Of a DNA stretch of 64,000 nt, positions 1 through 10,473 are shown in pieces. The DNA is from Strigamia acuminata (lineage: Eukaryota > Arthropoda > Chilopoda > Geophilomorpha > Linotaeniidae), in assembly GCA_949358305.1 (NCBI GenBank), contig OX442314.1, forward strand, positions 51,160,581-51,224,580. The letters run 5' to 3'. The position numbers and the translations under genes were made by a program. Under the pieces are notes generated by a model. That model was not told the DNA's origin, ran no database searches, and saw only the letters and a program-made list of their open reading frames with translations. Within the stretch, counting starts at the first letter, position 1, and each line of letters starts with the position of its first letter.

Positions 1-3000
1 CTGATATGTTTCGGCGATAACGGCTTCTAATTTTTGCACGTATAAATGTGGGTTTTTTGGATCTACGACCAAAATTCCTTCAGGTATTCTTGGATCCCAA
101 GGTACTCTGAGTTCGCGAAAAAAGTTAAGAAATGCGGGAGAGAAGTCTCTTCCTCTCGTCACCGTAGTTCTCAAACTAAATGCAAATTCACGCAAATATT
201 CGTCCCATTTGGAATGAACCGATGAATAAATTGCAACCAAATATTTGATGTCACGGTTAACCCTTTCAACCGGGTTAGCTTGTGGGTGATACGTTGAAGT
301 TGGTGTTGTAACCATCTTGAACTTTTCACAAAATTTTTTAAAGACTTGGGCACGAAATTGCGGGCCGTTGTCAGAAATAATTTTACGAGGGAATCCCATG
401 CTCATGGAAAGGTGATAAATACAATTTGCTACTTTTCCAGCAGTGGGGTTACACATTGGATATAATTCTGGCCAATGAGTTGCCACGTCAAGTATGACTA
501 AAATATGTGTGTTGTTTTTGCGCGTCCGAGGTTTCGGGCCGGTCAAATCAACACTTAGACAGTCAAATGGGCTGTAAGGACCCATTTGCGCTGTTTCAAT
601 TTGTCCTTTCGTTCGAGGTTTGCAAGCTTGGCAACGCTCACAATGTCGAATGAATCTCGTAATGTCCGATTTCATGCCTTTCCAGGTATAAATTCGGCGT
701 GCTCGATAAAGAGTCCTTGCAATTCCTGGGTGGCCAGAAAGTGGGTGGCCATGCATTAGCCAAATAATTTTATACTTCAATGTCTGAGGTACAAAAACTT
801 TGAGTGCTCTCCCATCCTCCCCCAATTCATCAGACATTGTGGGATGAAATTGCATTAATAAGTCATCTTCAATTAAGAAGGTGGTTGCGTGTTTTCTATA
901 TTGTTTCCTCTGGAGTCGCGTTGTGACGTCAGGCAGAAATTGATTACAATTTAAAAAATTACGCATCAATTGGCAAACTTTATCTTCTTTTTGGGCCTTG
1001 ATTATGTCTTCCCTTGTGGGGGGTTCACAATCAAGACGCTCTACAATTTTGGCGACAAATGCTTTTATTAAAACATTTGACAAAGGAACTTGGAATTTCC
1101 TTGAAATTTGCGCTCTTATGACGTCATCTGATTCCTCAGAGGGGTCATAGATTTTAGTCCAATAGTTGACGAATTCGTGATCTTCCTTTTCCTCCAGCGT
1201 GGAGACAGGAAGCTCATGAAATTTTCCCATTTTCCAATTTCGTTGTGGTGATGGACAGTAAGATAATAATTCATCATTATCTCCATCATCTTCAGGATTT
1301 TCCGGTTTATCAATCGGTGATCTGGATAAAGCATCCGCTAAAACATTTAGTGGACCTTTAATATATTGTATTTCGAAAGAGTAGCGCATTAGCTCCATTT
1401 GCCAACGCGCTAACCTTCCGGCAGGTTCGTCTAACTGCATCAACCATTTTAATGCTTGATGGTCAGTCCTTACTATGAATGTTGTAAATTCCAAGTAATG
1501 TCGAAATTTACGTAATGCCCAGATTACCGCTAGGCACTCCAATTCTGTGGCGCTGTAATTTATCTCAGCAGGTTGCAAACTTCTGCTGGCATAAACACAA
1601 GGCACTTCGATATTTTGATCATCGATTTCCCTCATTTGCATAAGCGCGGCGCCAAGTCCTTTTCTGCTGGCGTCGGTATGCACAATAAATGGTTCTGTCA
1701 AATCAGGCATGGCCATTGTTTCTGCATTCGTCAAAGCATCTTTTATTTGATCAAAAGCTTCTTGATGAATCTCTGACCAAATAAATTCCACATCCTTTTT
1801 GAGCAAAGGACGTAGAGGTTCCGTCATGACTGCCAGATTCTTGAGTAATCGGTGAAAAAAGTTCACCATTCCCAAAAATCTTTGCAACTCTTTCAAATTT
1901 GAAGGAGCTGGCATTTCTTTAATGGCGGCGACTTTTTTAGGGTCGACACTAACTCCTTGAACACTTAACTTGTAACCAAGAAAAGTTAATTCTTTTCTGC
2001 CAAATTTTGATTTTTCTGGATGAACATGAAGATTTGCATTTTCAAGTTTACTCAGAATTTCTTCCAGATGCATCATGTGTTCTTCAAAATTTTTTGATAT
2101 TATAATTATATCATCGAGGTATGCCCATGCGAATTTTCGATAGGCGTCCCCCAAAATCTTTTCTATCAACTTTTGGAAAGTTGACGGCGCATTTACGAGA
2201 CCAAAGGGCATGACTCGAAATTGTAGTCGACCCAAAGGGCTCCAAAACGCAGTTTTAGCACGGTCGTTCGGATGAACCTCTATTTGCCAATAGCCTTTTG
2301 ACAAATCTATTGTTGTGACCCATTCAAATCTTCCGAGTTCTCGCAAGATTTCCTCAATGCTCGGCATTTGAGGAGGATCGTATAATGTATGTGCATTGAG
2401 TGGTCTAAAATCAATGCATAGTCTCGGATCACAATCCGGACGCATCACTAGAACTATTCGCATTCCATAGTCTCCAGTGGCTTGTTCGACGTACCCATTA
2501 TCCAACATATCTTGACAGATTTGACGGATAATTTCACGTTTCTGTGGATTTACGCTTTTAAACGGAACTCTAATTGGAACTTTAGTGTCCAGTTTAATTT
2601 CATGCCTAACGAGGTGTGTTCTACCTGGTCGGCGAGATAAAATCTTTTCATGTTTCTTTAATACTCTTTCAAGCATTAAATTATTTTCCATTGACAAATT
2701 AGCGTCGCTAACAAGTCTTTGTACTATATTTTCTTCATCGGCAACTTTAGCTTGACATGCAGTGGCGGAACCAGCTTTCATGTGATTTGCTTTAATAAAG
2801 TCGCGTTTCATGATTTCTTCGGGTGGATCAAGGAACTCTTGATAACGATCAAGAATCGCTTGAGGAACAAAAGGTAAATCTTCTTTCAAAGACTTGACAA
2901 AATTCCAAGACATTGTCTTAGGATTTGGTTGTATGTTGAGTCGATTCATAAAATCACATCCTAATAAAACAATAGGATATTTATTTCTTAAAATTATGAA

Positions 3001-3702
3001 TGGATGACTTAACATCCCGTGTGTCCACGCAAAAGAAAGTAGGAGAGTTCCTTCAGGGACTACATCTTCTGAAGCAGTCGTAACTCTCACATCCGGTCCA
3101 ATTGGTCGAATTTCATCTTCCAGTTTCAGCGAAATTACTACGGAGTAGGCCATGAAGCTTCGATTAGCTCCAGAGTCTAACATCCCTGTTATCATACCGT
3201 TTGCCGTCTGCAATCGAATTGTCGGCAAATCATTGCTGTTTGGTATGTCCGCGTATTTGCATTTAAAACGTCGCGGTGGTTTAATTTCTATCGGCGGATC
3301 CAATGGTAATTCGTCCAATAAATCACTAGTGACTAGCGTTGTAGCCATTAATTTTTTAATGCAATCGTCAAGACCAGGTAAATCAATTTTATCTGACCTT
3401 TCAACAATTTCAGGTGTTGGCCTAGTTTTTCCATCTAGCAAAGTAACAGCATCTTTCATTTTAGATTCCCAATCAACTTTTAATTGTTGAACTTTTTCTT
3501 TAAAAAATTCTTCAGTGATGTTTTCATTTTGCAGCACAAGCCTTAAACTGGAAACATCAATTTTTGGAAATATTAAATTATTTTCTAATTCTAATTTAAT
3601 CTGTGTATTTAAAAATTCATCTAAAATTTGAGATGGTGTTAGTTCGTTTTCCGAGGCGGTAGGCGTCGCATCCACTAGACCGTCTGGATGCGCGCTTACA
3701 AG
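1..3702 (-). CDS. pol: Gypsy-1 Pol polyprotein (protease, RT, RNase H, integrase), C-terminus outside window
   Basis: This - strand frame reads open from the Gag overlap to base 1. It would be entered by -1 frameshifting, and no ATG near its beginning is needed. In order it shows an aspartic protease with a DSGANR active site near 3163-3177, RT with the YLDD catalytic box near 2112-2121, RNase H with a TDASRKG motif near 1675, an integrase zinc finger (HGHPLSGH then CERCQAC) around 625-755, and integrase core residues in SVDLTG (near 545), ISDNG (near 375) and NPVERVN (near 270). The last visible residues belong to the post-core region, which ends in KLEAVIAETYQ at the window edge. Pol would make the cDNA and integrate it. 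I saw no in-frame stop, so the visible part looks intact; the reading was by eye. Confidence 0.92.
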
Positions 3703-3708
3703 TTTTTT
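3667..3708 (-). promoter_or_regulatory. Gypsy-1 -1 ribosomal frameshift signal
   Basis: Read on the - strand, the Gag frame contains the canonical slippery heptamer A AAA AAC (3702-3708) two codons before the Gag stop. Nine bases downstream is a perfect 8-bp stem, CGCATCCA with TGGATGCG, closing a 10-base loop (3667-3692). A -1 slip moves the ribosome into the Pol frame, which stays open. Heptamer, spacer and stem fit the standard eukaryotic -1 frameshift layout. Function is inferred. Confidence 0.85.
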
Positions 3709-6590
3709 AGAAGTTCGCCGATTGATTTCATCGATTTCTCGAACTCTTCTATAATCTTGTCTTTGCTCGATTTTCTGTCAGGACATTCTTTAGCCCAATG
3801 TCCCAATTTTTTACAAATATTACACGGGTCAGTAGCAGGCGATTTCGCGACTTTTGGCGAAGGCGAACTTGAACGTTTGGCTTCGTCCTTTTTAGGGGTC
3901 GGCGACTTCGATCTACTGAGCGCGTCTGTCTTTGGTGAACCAAAAGTAACGTTTTTAGGCGCCATCTTTGGTCCAAATTTTCGAGCTACTGCGTTATTAC
4001 GGGCTAATAAAGCAGCTGCAGCCTCGCTTTCTGGGTCCGAGTCAGATTTCTCTGGTTCAGAAGCAGTTTCCATTTCTGTCACTTCGGCTAAGTGAGCTTT
4101 AGGGGTTGGATGAGGATTTTTTCCATCCGATCCCTTTTTTGATTCTTTAGCAGTCTCTGCCAAAAAATCTCCTCGTTTTGGGGGTTGCAAAAGAGGGGTA
4201 TTAGCAAAACGTGTATCTTTAGCTAATTCCTTTCTCCGTTGCTGTCGCTTAGCGTACGCAACTTTTTCATCAGCTGGTAGATAAGCTTTATAATTTTCGT
4301 CAATCCTTATTTGATTGGCTCGCATAAATTTGGCTAATTCAGCGAAACCACCCGGATAAGGTGCTCGTACAGAAAGTAGAACATTCTTTGAATAATCTGT
4401 CAATCCACGACGGAATTGACGATCAATGGCTGCGTCTCCCATTGTATAAGGGAGAGTTACCAATAAATCTTCAGTCCTTCTTAAATAAGAGCGAAGACTT
4501 TCGCCTTTATTTTGAGAAAGATTATCCCACATTTGTAATAAGTCTTCACTTGACTCTCCATACTCAGTCATGAATTCTTCTACAAAGTGGTTCCAATTTT
4601 GAAATTGTTTAGAATAAAACCATTTCTCAGCTCGGTCTATAAGAGCTTTAGGTACTACTCTTTTCAAAGCAGTGTGACATGCAATGCCATTCAACCTTGA
4701 AATTCGTAAAACTTCATCTAAAAGAGTGGATCCAGCTTCCCATTCTCCATCGAATAAAGCGGGTTTGATGTGATCCCATCTAATAGTTCTTTCGTCAACT
4801 AGATCGTGTGTCCAGTTGATTGCAGTATATTGGGCAATTTTCTGTCGTAATGCGATGTCAGCATTATCGGCAGTAGCGTCAGATCGATCGGAAGATCGAC
4901 GATCAGCTAATAATCGATCAATTTCTTCAGCGGTGTAATAATGTGTATTACGCCGAGAAGAATGGCCTCGATGTCGACGTCGATGAGATCGATGTCGATT
5001 ATCGCGTTCTTGTTGCGCATTCACATCAGAATCCGACCTTGAATCAGATTGTGAATTTGAAGGCGTGTTAAAATGTGGTGTTTCAGGTGGGTCGGGTGGG
5101 TCGCCGTCATCGTCTGGCGGTCGACGTCCACCTCCAGGTGGTCCATCTCCGTGTCCATCTGGATTTCCTCCATCTGGTGGATTTCTCCTATACTGACCCC
5201 CACCTGGCGGGTTTTCATGTCCGTCGGGTGGTTCGCGTGCTGGATTCGTGTCCCGTCGACTTCTTTTCGACGAGTCTTGCTGTTGAGCCAGTGGTATCGT
5301 TCGAGTAACATGAATACCAGTTTCATGCCGTCTATTTCGATCGTCTACCATCCCCAACAGTCGGTCACTGTTGTGAAAAATAGGATTTCGATTACCTGGG
5401 AGCGGATTGCGATCAGCTCTCCGTTCCTCGGAATCTGAAGGACGTTTTCTTTTTGAGCGATGGCGGCGACGCGAACGTTGGTCGTCATCACTCGATAATC
5501 CAGATTGGCTACTTAACTCTGAAACAACGGAAATTGTTATTGTTTCGGGAGTCAAAATAGGAACAGTTGGCGCAGCCATTTCTGGTTGCACCAATTGGTC
5601 AGTATAATTCCTTGCTTGCAAACGATCTTTCATTTCTGCAAGCTCCTCTTGAGCGCGCAACAAATCAGCTCGGAGAATTTCATTCTCATTTATTTGATTT
5701 TGCGATTCTTCTGGTTGTAATCGCTTAGCAGGGTTGCTAGACTTGACTTGTCCGCTCGTACTGGGTTGATCCAGCGAGTGGAAAATCTCGTCTTCACGCT
5801 TAGCTATTTTGCTTTCGCGAGTACGCTGTGTTTTAGCACGTGTGTCTAATTCAGCAGCATATCTCACTAGTTGATTATGATTGCGTTGGTAGTGGTCTGC
5901 CAAATCAATCAGTTCTTTATTTTTCTGCTCCAGTTTACTTTTGGTAAGCTCGAGCTGTCTTCGCGCCTCTTGGTGTGAGCGAATTGAAAGTTCATTTCTA
6001 GTATTCATTTTAGAAAGATCTTCCACTTCACCTTTTAATCTGTATTCTCTAGCTTTTTGGGCTAGAAATTCCTCATTTTGTCGATTGAGTTCCATATGTT
6101 GGAGCTCAACCTCCGCTTTTTGTTGTTGAAGCTCAGCTTCTTTTCGTTCCATTTCAAATTTTAAATTTGAAACGGCACGATCAGTGTGAAGTCGTATCAT
6201 GGCGCGATGAATCTCTTCCACCGTCATGTCGTCCGTTATTTGGGCGCCATCCTGGCGTGCTTGATTTCTCAAAGCATCCAACATGGTCATGCGAGGAGGT
6301 GATTCGTGAGACGATTCACTTTCCATTTCACGTAACGTATTTTCCACTTCCTCCAGTGGAAGTGGCGGGAGTTCTTGGTCGTTAGAACTCGCACTTGAAG
6401 CGCTTAATGCTTTAGCAACTTCATTTTCAGCATCCTTAAGTTGTTTCGGATCTGGAACTGGTGTTATTTCCTCGGAAATAATTTTCTCCATAAGCATTTC
6501 AGGCTCGAGAGCCGGCAAAACCGTCGCTGCTCGTTTCTGAGTGCTTGGTCGACCTCGCTGTCGTTTTACAATTTGCATTGGCGTCGCCAT
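3696..6590 (-). CDS. gag: Gypsy-1 Gag, coiled-coil and CCHC protein
   Basis: The protein is 964 residues from an ATG 73 bases downstream of the PBS. Gag packages the element RNA into cytoplasmic particles. Visible parts are an N-terminal acidic region, a long charged coiled coil (about 140-270, again 300-330), a basic RS/RH stretch (370-400), a Gly/Pro/Asp-rich low-complexity region (453-505), an Arg/His-rich stretch (525-550), a retrotransposon capsid-like region (about 605-770, with the W-x-HFVEEF and YGES motifs), and one CCHC zinc knuckle (C923, C926, H931, C936). It is long for a Ty3/gypsy Gag, mostly because of the N-terminal coiled coil. The final codons carry the frameshift heptamer. 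The frame is intact. Confidence 0.92.
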   Translation of the reverse strand: MATPMQIVKRQRGRPSTQKRAATVLPALEPEMLMEKIISEEITPVPDPKQLKDAENEVAKALSASSASSNDQELPPLPLEEVENTLREMESESSHESPPRMTMLDALRNQARQDGAQITDDMTVEEIHRAMIRLHTDRAVSNLKFEMERKEAELQQQKAEVELQHMELNRQNEEFLAQKAREYRLKGEVEDLSKMNTRNELSIRSHQEARRQLELTKSKLEQKNKELIDLADHYQRNHNQLVRYAAELDTRAKTQRTRESKIAKREDEIFHSLDQPSTSGQVKSSNPAKRLQPEESQNQINENEILRADLLRAQEELAEMKDRLQARNYTDQLVQPEMAAPTVPILTPETITISVVSELSSQSGLSSDDDQRSRRRHRSKRKRPSDSEERRADRNPLPGNRNPIFHNSDRLLGMVDDRNRRHETGIHVTRTIPLAQQQDSSKRSRRDTNPAREPPDGHENPPGGGQYRRNPPDGGNPDGHGDGPPGGGRRPPDDDGDPPDPPETPHFNTPSNSQSDSRSDSDVNAQQERDNRHRSHRRRHRGHSSRRNTHYYTAEEIDRLLADRRSSDRSDATADNADIALRQKIAQYTAINWTHDLVDERTIRWDHIKPALFDGEWEAGSTLLDEVLRISRLNGIACHTALKRVVPKALIDRAEKWFYSKQFQNWNHFVEEFMTEYGESSEDLLQMWDNLSQNKGESLRSYLRRTEDLLVTLPYTMGDAAIDRQFRRGLTDYSKNVLLSVRAPYPGGFAELAKFMRANQIRIDENYKAYLPADEKVAYAKRQQRRKELAKDTRFANTPLLQPPKRGDFLAETAKESKKGSDGKNPHPTPKAHLAEVTEMETASEPEKSDSDPESEAAAALLARNNAVARKFGPKMAPKNVTFGSPKTDALSRSKSPTPKKDEAKRSSSPSPKVAKSPATDPCNICKKLGHWAKECPDRKSSKDKIIEEFEKSMKSIGELLKNL

Positions 6591-6662
6591 TTTGTCAAAT
6601 TGAAAAAGAACAATGGAAATAAAGGATCTTTTTGCAAAAATCGGATTTTAACAATCAAAACA

Positions 6663-6680
6663 ATCCCGGACGGGCCCCCA
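6663..6680 (-). other. Gypsy-1 primer-binding site, tRNA-Pro type
   Basis: The + strand text ATCCCGGACGGGCCCCCA ends in CCA, two bases before the LTR edge. It matches the 3' end of typical eukaryotic tRNA-Pro as I remember it, with one difference (GG where the tRNA has GA), which still allows a wobble pair. This primes minus-strand cDNA synthesis. The leader between the PBS and the Gag ATG is about 72 bases and shows nothing else. Confidence 0.75.
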
Positions 6681-6977
6681 AGTGCGGCGATCCGGGTTTT
6701 TACTTATTAAATTATGTAAATTTAACAAGCAATCGTCGGTGAGATGCCGTACAGGACTTCTACTCTGTGGCTAAATGGTTGTCTAGGGGAATGATTTTTA
6801 CACGGAGAGTAAAAGGAAAAATTAGATTGTTTTAATTGTTCTAAATACACTTGATGTATGCAAAGGGAAAATAATAATAGTGTAATGACGGGGTCGATCT
6901 GGCTTCTCTTTGTACTTGGACACTCACAGTTGACCGTTGGCTCCAAAATGGCGTCGATGGCGTCGTGTGAGCGCGGG

Positions 6978-7230
6978 ATTTTAGCGGAGTAAACTCAACG
7001 CTAAAATACTTTGCTAAAATATACTAAAATCCTCGCGGAGCAAGCTCAACACGAGAATACGTCTTGCACACAGCGGTTCGATTATTACGGAGCAAGCTCG
7101 ACGTAACAATCCGTCTTAACACAGATCGCTTTGTGGAGTTAAACTCGACACAAAGCCTTCAAATTGACAGAGCAAGCTCGATGTCAATTCACACACAGAA
7201 ATGGCTTAAATTACGTGTAGTAATTCAAGC
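6978..7230 (-). other. Serial hairpin array in gypsy-1 LTR
   Basis: Five hairpins share the core GAGC-AA-GCTC followed by AA or GA (two have GAGT/ACTC): 6978-7007, 7032-7055, 7081-7110, 7128-7156 and 7162-7189. Each core is enclosed by a different outer stem: ATTTTAGCG/CGCTAAAAT, CTCGCG/CACGAG, ATTATTACG/CGTAACAAT, GCTTTGTG/CACAAAGC and AATTGACA/TGTCAATT. Three outer stems are perfect and two have one A-C mismatch. A sixth hairpin with another loop lies at 7204-7230. Changed stem sequence with kept pairing is what selection on structure would give. The role is unknown. Confidence 0.8.
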
Positions 7231-7606
7231 TAGAAAGGCGCTATTCCGTACAGTTGGCACGGACCAGCAATGAGACTCGATTCTTCCAGATATCACAGAT
7301 CACACTTAGCGAGTTTGGGCATAAGTTTGACACAGATGTGAATGGTTTGGAAGCAAGATCAAGAATGCGGGAAGAGTGGGCCAAAACCGTTTGGCTCACT
7401 TCTAAATCTGCTCAGAAAAGCTGCGCAGATGACGAGTTGCACAAAGATCACACACGGCCGCCTTCGGGTCGTGTGCAACAATTGAGCCGGGCACGCGCGA
7501 GGGGAAGGGATGCTCCGCCCAGGCACACGCCTAGCAGCATCATCAAAGCAATGCACGCTGCAGCGCGATTGGTTGACGCTGTTGCTGGGCCAAAACTTGC
7601 TGCAAA

Positions 7607-7692
7607 ACACAATATTATTTGGGTAATATTGTGTCTTGTTTTATATTTTATTAATGTATGTTTTATTTCAATTTACATTGAAATAAAACATA
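7607..7692 (-). other. Two perfect inverted repeats in gypsy-1 U3
   Basis: ACACAATATTA and TAATATTGTGT (11 bp, 6-base loop, 7607-7634), then TATGTTTTATTTCAAT and its exact complement (16 bp, TTAC loop, 7657-7692). They lie 77-163 bases inside the transcription-start side of the LTR. They could form cruciforms or bind dimeric factors. Confidence 0.8.
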
Positions 7693-7769
7693 TAGGCTTG
7701 TTGAATATGTTTAAAAGACAATTTGGAAATATGGTGCGCACTCAAATAGGAATATTTGAGGTCACCACA

Positions 7770-9744
7770 AAGCTTGTCTCAAATCTGACAAATATTGCCA
7801 AAAATTCAACGAAATTTGCAAAAATCAAGCAAAAATTCCTTGAAATTTGACAAATATTGCCAAAAATTGTCAAAAATGTGACAAAAAATCCTTGAAATTT
7901 GTCAAATATTGCCAAAAATTCCATGAAATTTGCAAAAATCAGGCAAAAATTCCTTGAAATTTGTCAAATATTGCCAAAAATCTGTTGAAATTTGCAAAAT
8001 CTGTTGAAATTTTCAAAATCTGTTGAAATTTTCAAAATCTGCTGAAATTCCTTGAAATTTGCAAAATCTGCTGAAATTCCTTGAATTTTGTCAAAAATGT
8101 GGCAAAATATTGCCAAAAAGCGGTGATAATTTAATTTAATTTAATTTAATTTAATTTAATTTAATTTAATTTAACAAAAATCTGATGAAATTATGTGATA
8201 TAAAAATTTATTCTCGAAATTTCTTTCTCAAAGGTTTGTTAATCTGTCCAATAATTTTTCGAAATTACCTAACGTTTCCTTAACCTAACCTAACTCGTCT
8301 CCTAACGCACCTCCGTTTGCGCACCCGCGCACTATTGGAGACCCGCGCATCGCCAACGACCCGCCGACCAACGTTGGCCCGCGCACTATTGGAGACCCTC
8401 GCATCGCCAAAAGACCCGCCGACCGACGTTGACCCGCGCACTATTGGAGACCCGCTGTCTAATGGAGCACGTAGAAACGGCCGAGTAGTGTTTTCTGAAT
8501 GATTAATTCGGACATCGACAATAACTCCCAAGTGAAAAGCAATTAAGGGATCTGAAAGATTAAATCAATTTGGAAAAGTAATTTATTGCCGTAGAAATTA
8601 AGTCAAGAAATGTTATACGATAGACCCACCCGTCTTTCTTTTTTCTTCAAATACTGTACTGACAAAAAACGAAACATTACTTTTTTATATTTAACACTTT
8701 TGTAGCCGAATAAATGACATTTTTCACAACAAAAAAAATGACAATTTTGACCAAAAAAATGACAATTTTGACCACGCGTTGGTTTTTAATTGGTTTACGA
8801 CGAGTGAGTTTGATTAGTTCTGCGCACGAGAATGCTGAAAATCAATCAGAAATCAGGATTTTCTTAGCTAAATAATCGATTACTCATTCTGGTCCAAGGC
8901 TCCTTCTCATCGTTTAACACCCGTTGGTCCACGTCAGGATTTTCAGTTGTGTTTAATGGCCGAAAACGCGGAAACATCACCCGCGGAATGTGCTTGTGCG
9001 CAGCCGGCGCCGTCCGACGAAAACGTCGATCCTCGCTCGTCGGTTGTTTCTGGAAGAAATAAGTAAAAACACGGACGAATTAACCTTGAGCCGCGAGCGA
9101 GTGGCTTTTAGAGAAGCTGAGAAACTACGCGAACGACGAAGAAATGCTGAAATCCGTGGTAGGAAAGGAATCCTGTTTAGGACGGCGGAGCGTGTTTGCG
9201 TGAACGTGTGCGTTCACATTTCGAAGAACATCGGCGTCGATCCGATCCGAACGATCCTCACGCAATTGTGCGACGAATTAAGGCCGGGGAAATCGCAAAC
9301 GACGGTAACAATGAGTTGAATCGATGTTTTCGTCAAGCCGTGCGGGCAAAATGCGAGGAGGAACTGACGAGATTTCGACCGCTGTCGCAGACGGATCCGC
9401 CTCGATTCCGCGAGTTTGCGCTGTTCGTTCGGCACCTTTTCGTCGTGTCGAACGTGCTATCTCTTTTCAGCATCCCCCATGAACGTGTCGTGTGCGATTC
9501 ATGCTTTTTGTTGCTCGATTTTCCGGACGAAGCGGGTTTGGAGTGTCTTCAAGTCGTTTTGGGAGAAAGTTATTACTTGATGAAAGATATCGATCGTCTC
9601 GAGCTGTTGTTGCTCAGGTTGGAGCGATTGTTACGTTATGGAAGGAATATTAGCTACGGTCGAATTTGCGGTTTGCTTGATGTGTTCAAAAAGGCGACGA
9701 GGCATATGTGGGACTTGCAGAAGTTAAGGGCGGCAAATGAATGA
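7770..9744 (+). repeat. Tandem unit U1 (b type), 5' part replaced by gypsy-1
   Basis: The unit resumes inside the AT-rich sub-repeats (7770-8120, variants of TTGAAATTTGTCAAATATTGCCAAA), followed by a (TTTAA)n tract (8128-8174), a CCTTAACCTAACCTAACTCG motif (8278-8298), a GC-rich island with about 2.5 copies of a 55-bp repeat containing CGCACTATTGGAGACCC (8313-8480), a short 21-bp minisatellite with two copies (8729-8773), and the gene segment. The island is of the b type shared with U3 and U5 (TCGTCTCCTAACGC). Confidence 0.9.
8956..9744 (+). pseudogene. MIF4G-like gene copy 1, frameshifted
   Basis: The ATG at 8956 opens MAENAETSPAEC but the frame ends soon after a CTCG duplication (9032-9039). 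A second duplication, GATCCGATCC (9239-9248), breaks the frame again. Removing both extra 4 and 5 bases from 789 leaves 780, a multiple of three, so a 259-residue ancestor is implied. The C-terminal ~140 residues read open to the TGA at 9744. They resemble the second half of a MIF4G fold: CFRQAVRAKCEEEL, then RFREFALFVRHLF, then VVCDSCFLLL with GLECLQVVLG, then ISYGRICGLLDVF. eIF4G, PAIP1 and MIF4GD-type factors have comparable helices. That assignment is by eye. No in-frame ATG precedes this half, so translation is doubtful. Confidence 0.5.
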
Positions 9745-9868
9745 AAGAAAGAAATCTGATTTGTGGAAATATTTTTGTTTTTTTTTAGTTGTAAATTTTT
9801 GTTTGGAAATAATTTTATAGGATGTAATTTAGTTATGATGAAATAATGTACGAATTCGAGGTGAATTG

Positions 9869-10443
9869 TGTTGATTCCAATCGCTTTTAGTTGGTCTTCT
9901 AAAGTCTCTGGCTTCTTTGTAATGTGTTTGAAAATATGTTGCAAGTTGAAATAAAGAGACGTGTTGCCAATATGAATTTTGTACACTCACTGGGGTTAAA
10001 CTTTATTGTCTTCAAAAAGATATATACAAAAACGCTCCTATTGGAGCACCACTAATCCGATAATTGGCTTCAGCTGCATTCCTAGAAGGAGAGCTGAAGC
10101 CAGGTCATGTGACAATAATCTAACCCTCTTTAAATAAAAGGTTAATGACACTAAATTGTAAATAAACAAATAAAAAACATAATAAATGGAAATATTAAAT
10201 ATCAAATCAAAAAATATGGAAATTAGCAAATAAAGACACTAAAATATTATAATAAGAATTAATAAGAACAAATATCAAATAGAAAACATTATTAAATCAA
10301 GGTTTACAAAATAGCAATAATAATGGCACATTAAAGGGAATGTGCACCCAAATTAAAATGTTATGAAATCAAAATACAAAAATATCAAATAAAATGACAC
10401 ATTAAAGGGAATGTGAACCTGAGGTAAAACGCCAGTTTTCACA
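9869..10443 (-). repeat. BEL 3' LTR (575 bp)
   Basis: It has TG...CA ends (TGTTGATTCC to GTTTTCACA on the + strand) and abuts the polypurine tract at 10444. It appears identical to 14335-14909. No gene is inside. Confidence 0.93.
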
Positions 10444-10456
10444 CTCCCCCCGCGCC
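10444..10456 (-). other. BEL polypurine tract
   Basis: On the - strand GGCGCGGGGGGAG lies directly before the 3' LTR (TGTGAAAACTGG). This is the plus-strand primer position expected for LTR elements. The ORF stop is only about 18 bases upstream, because the 3' end of the integrase has been deleted. Confidence 0.8.
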
Positions 10457-10473
10457 GATTTCACTCTGAACTT

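Larger units (their letters stand above)
1..7769 (-). mobile_element. Gypsy-1: Ty3/gypsy LTR retrotransposon, 3' end outside the window
   Basis: The element reads right to left: 5' LTR (6683-7769), PBS (6663-6680), Gag (3696-6590), a -1 frameshift signal and Pol, which is still open at base 1. The rest of Pol, any third ORF and the 3' LTR lie left of the window. The right edge is set by the host repeat: after CACCACA at 7769 the sequence continues with the U-unit sub-repeat AAGCTTGTCTC, which also occurs in U2 near 16912. The target duplication, expected to be about AAGC, cannot be checked. Protein order (protease, RT, RNase H, integrase) is that of Ty3/gypsy. It is related to gypsy-2 in this window: same architecture, same tRNA-Pro type primer and similar Pol motifs, but clearly a different family. 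Confidence 0.95.
6683..7769 (-). repeat. Gypsy-1 5' LTR (1087 bp)
   Basis: It starts TGCGGCGATC next to the PBS and ends CACCACA next to host-repeat DNA, so it has the TG...CA ends. Only one LTR of the pair is in the window, so LTR divergence cannot be judged. It contains five serial hairpins (6978-7189), a sixth different one (7204-7230), and two strong inverted repeats near the U3 end (7607-7692). An open frame at 7254-7850 crosses the LTR/host boundary and is not a gene. Confidence 0.85.

Noticed and set aside
7254-7850. 198-codon + strand frame
   Set aside because: It crosses the LTR boundary into host sub-repeats and has no recognisable content.
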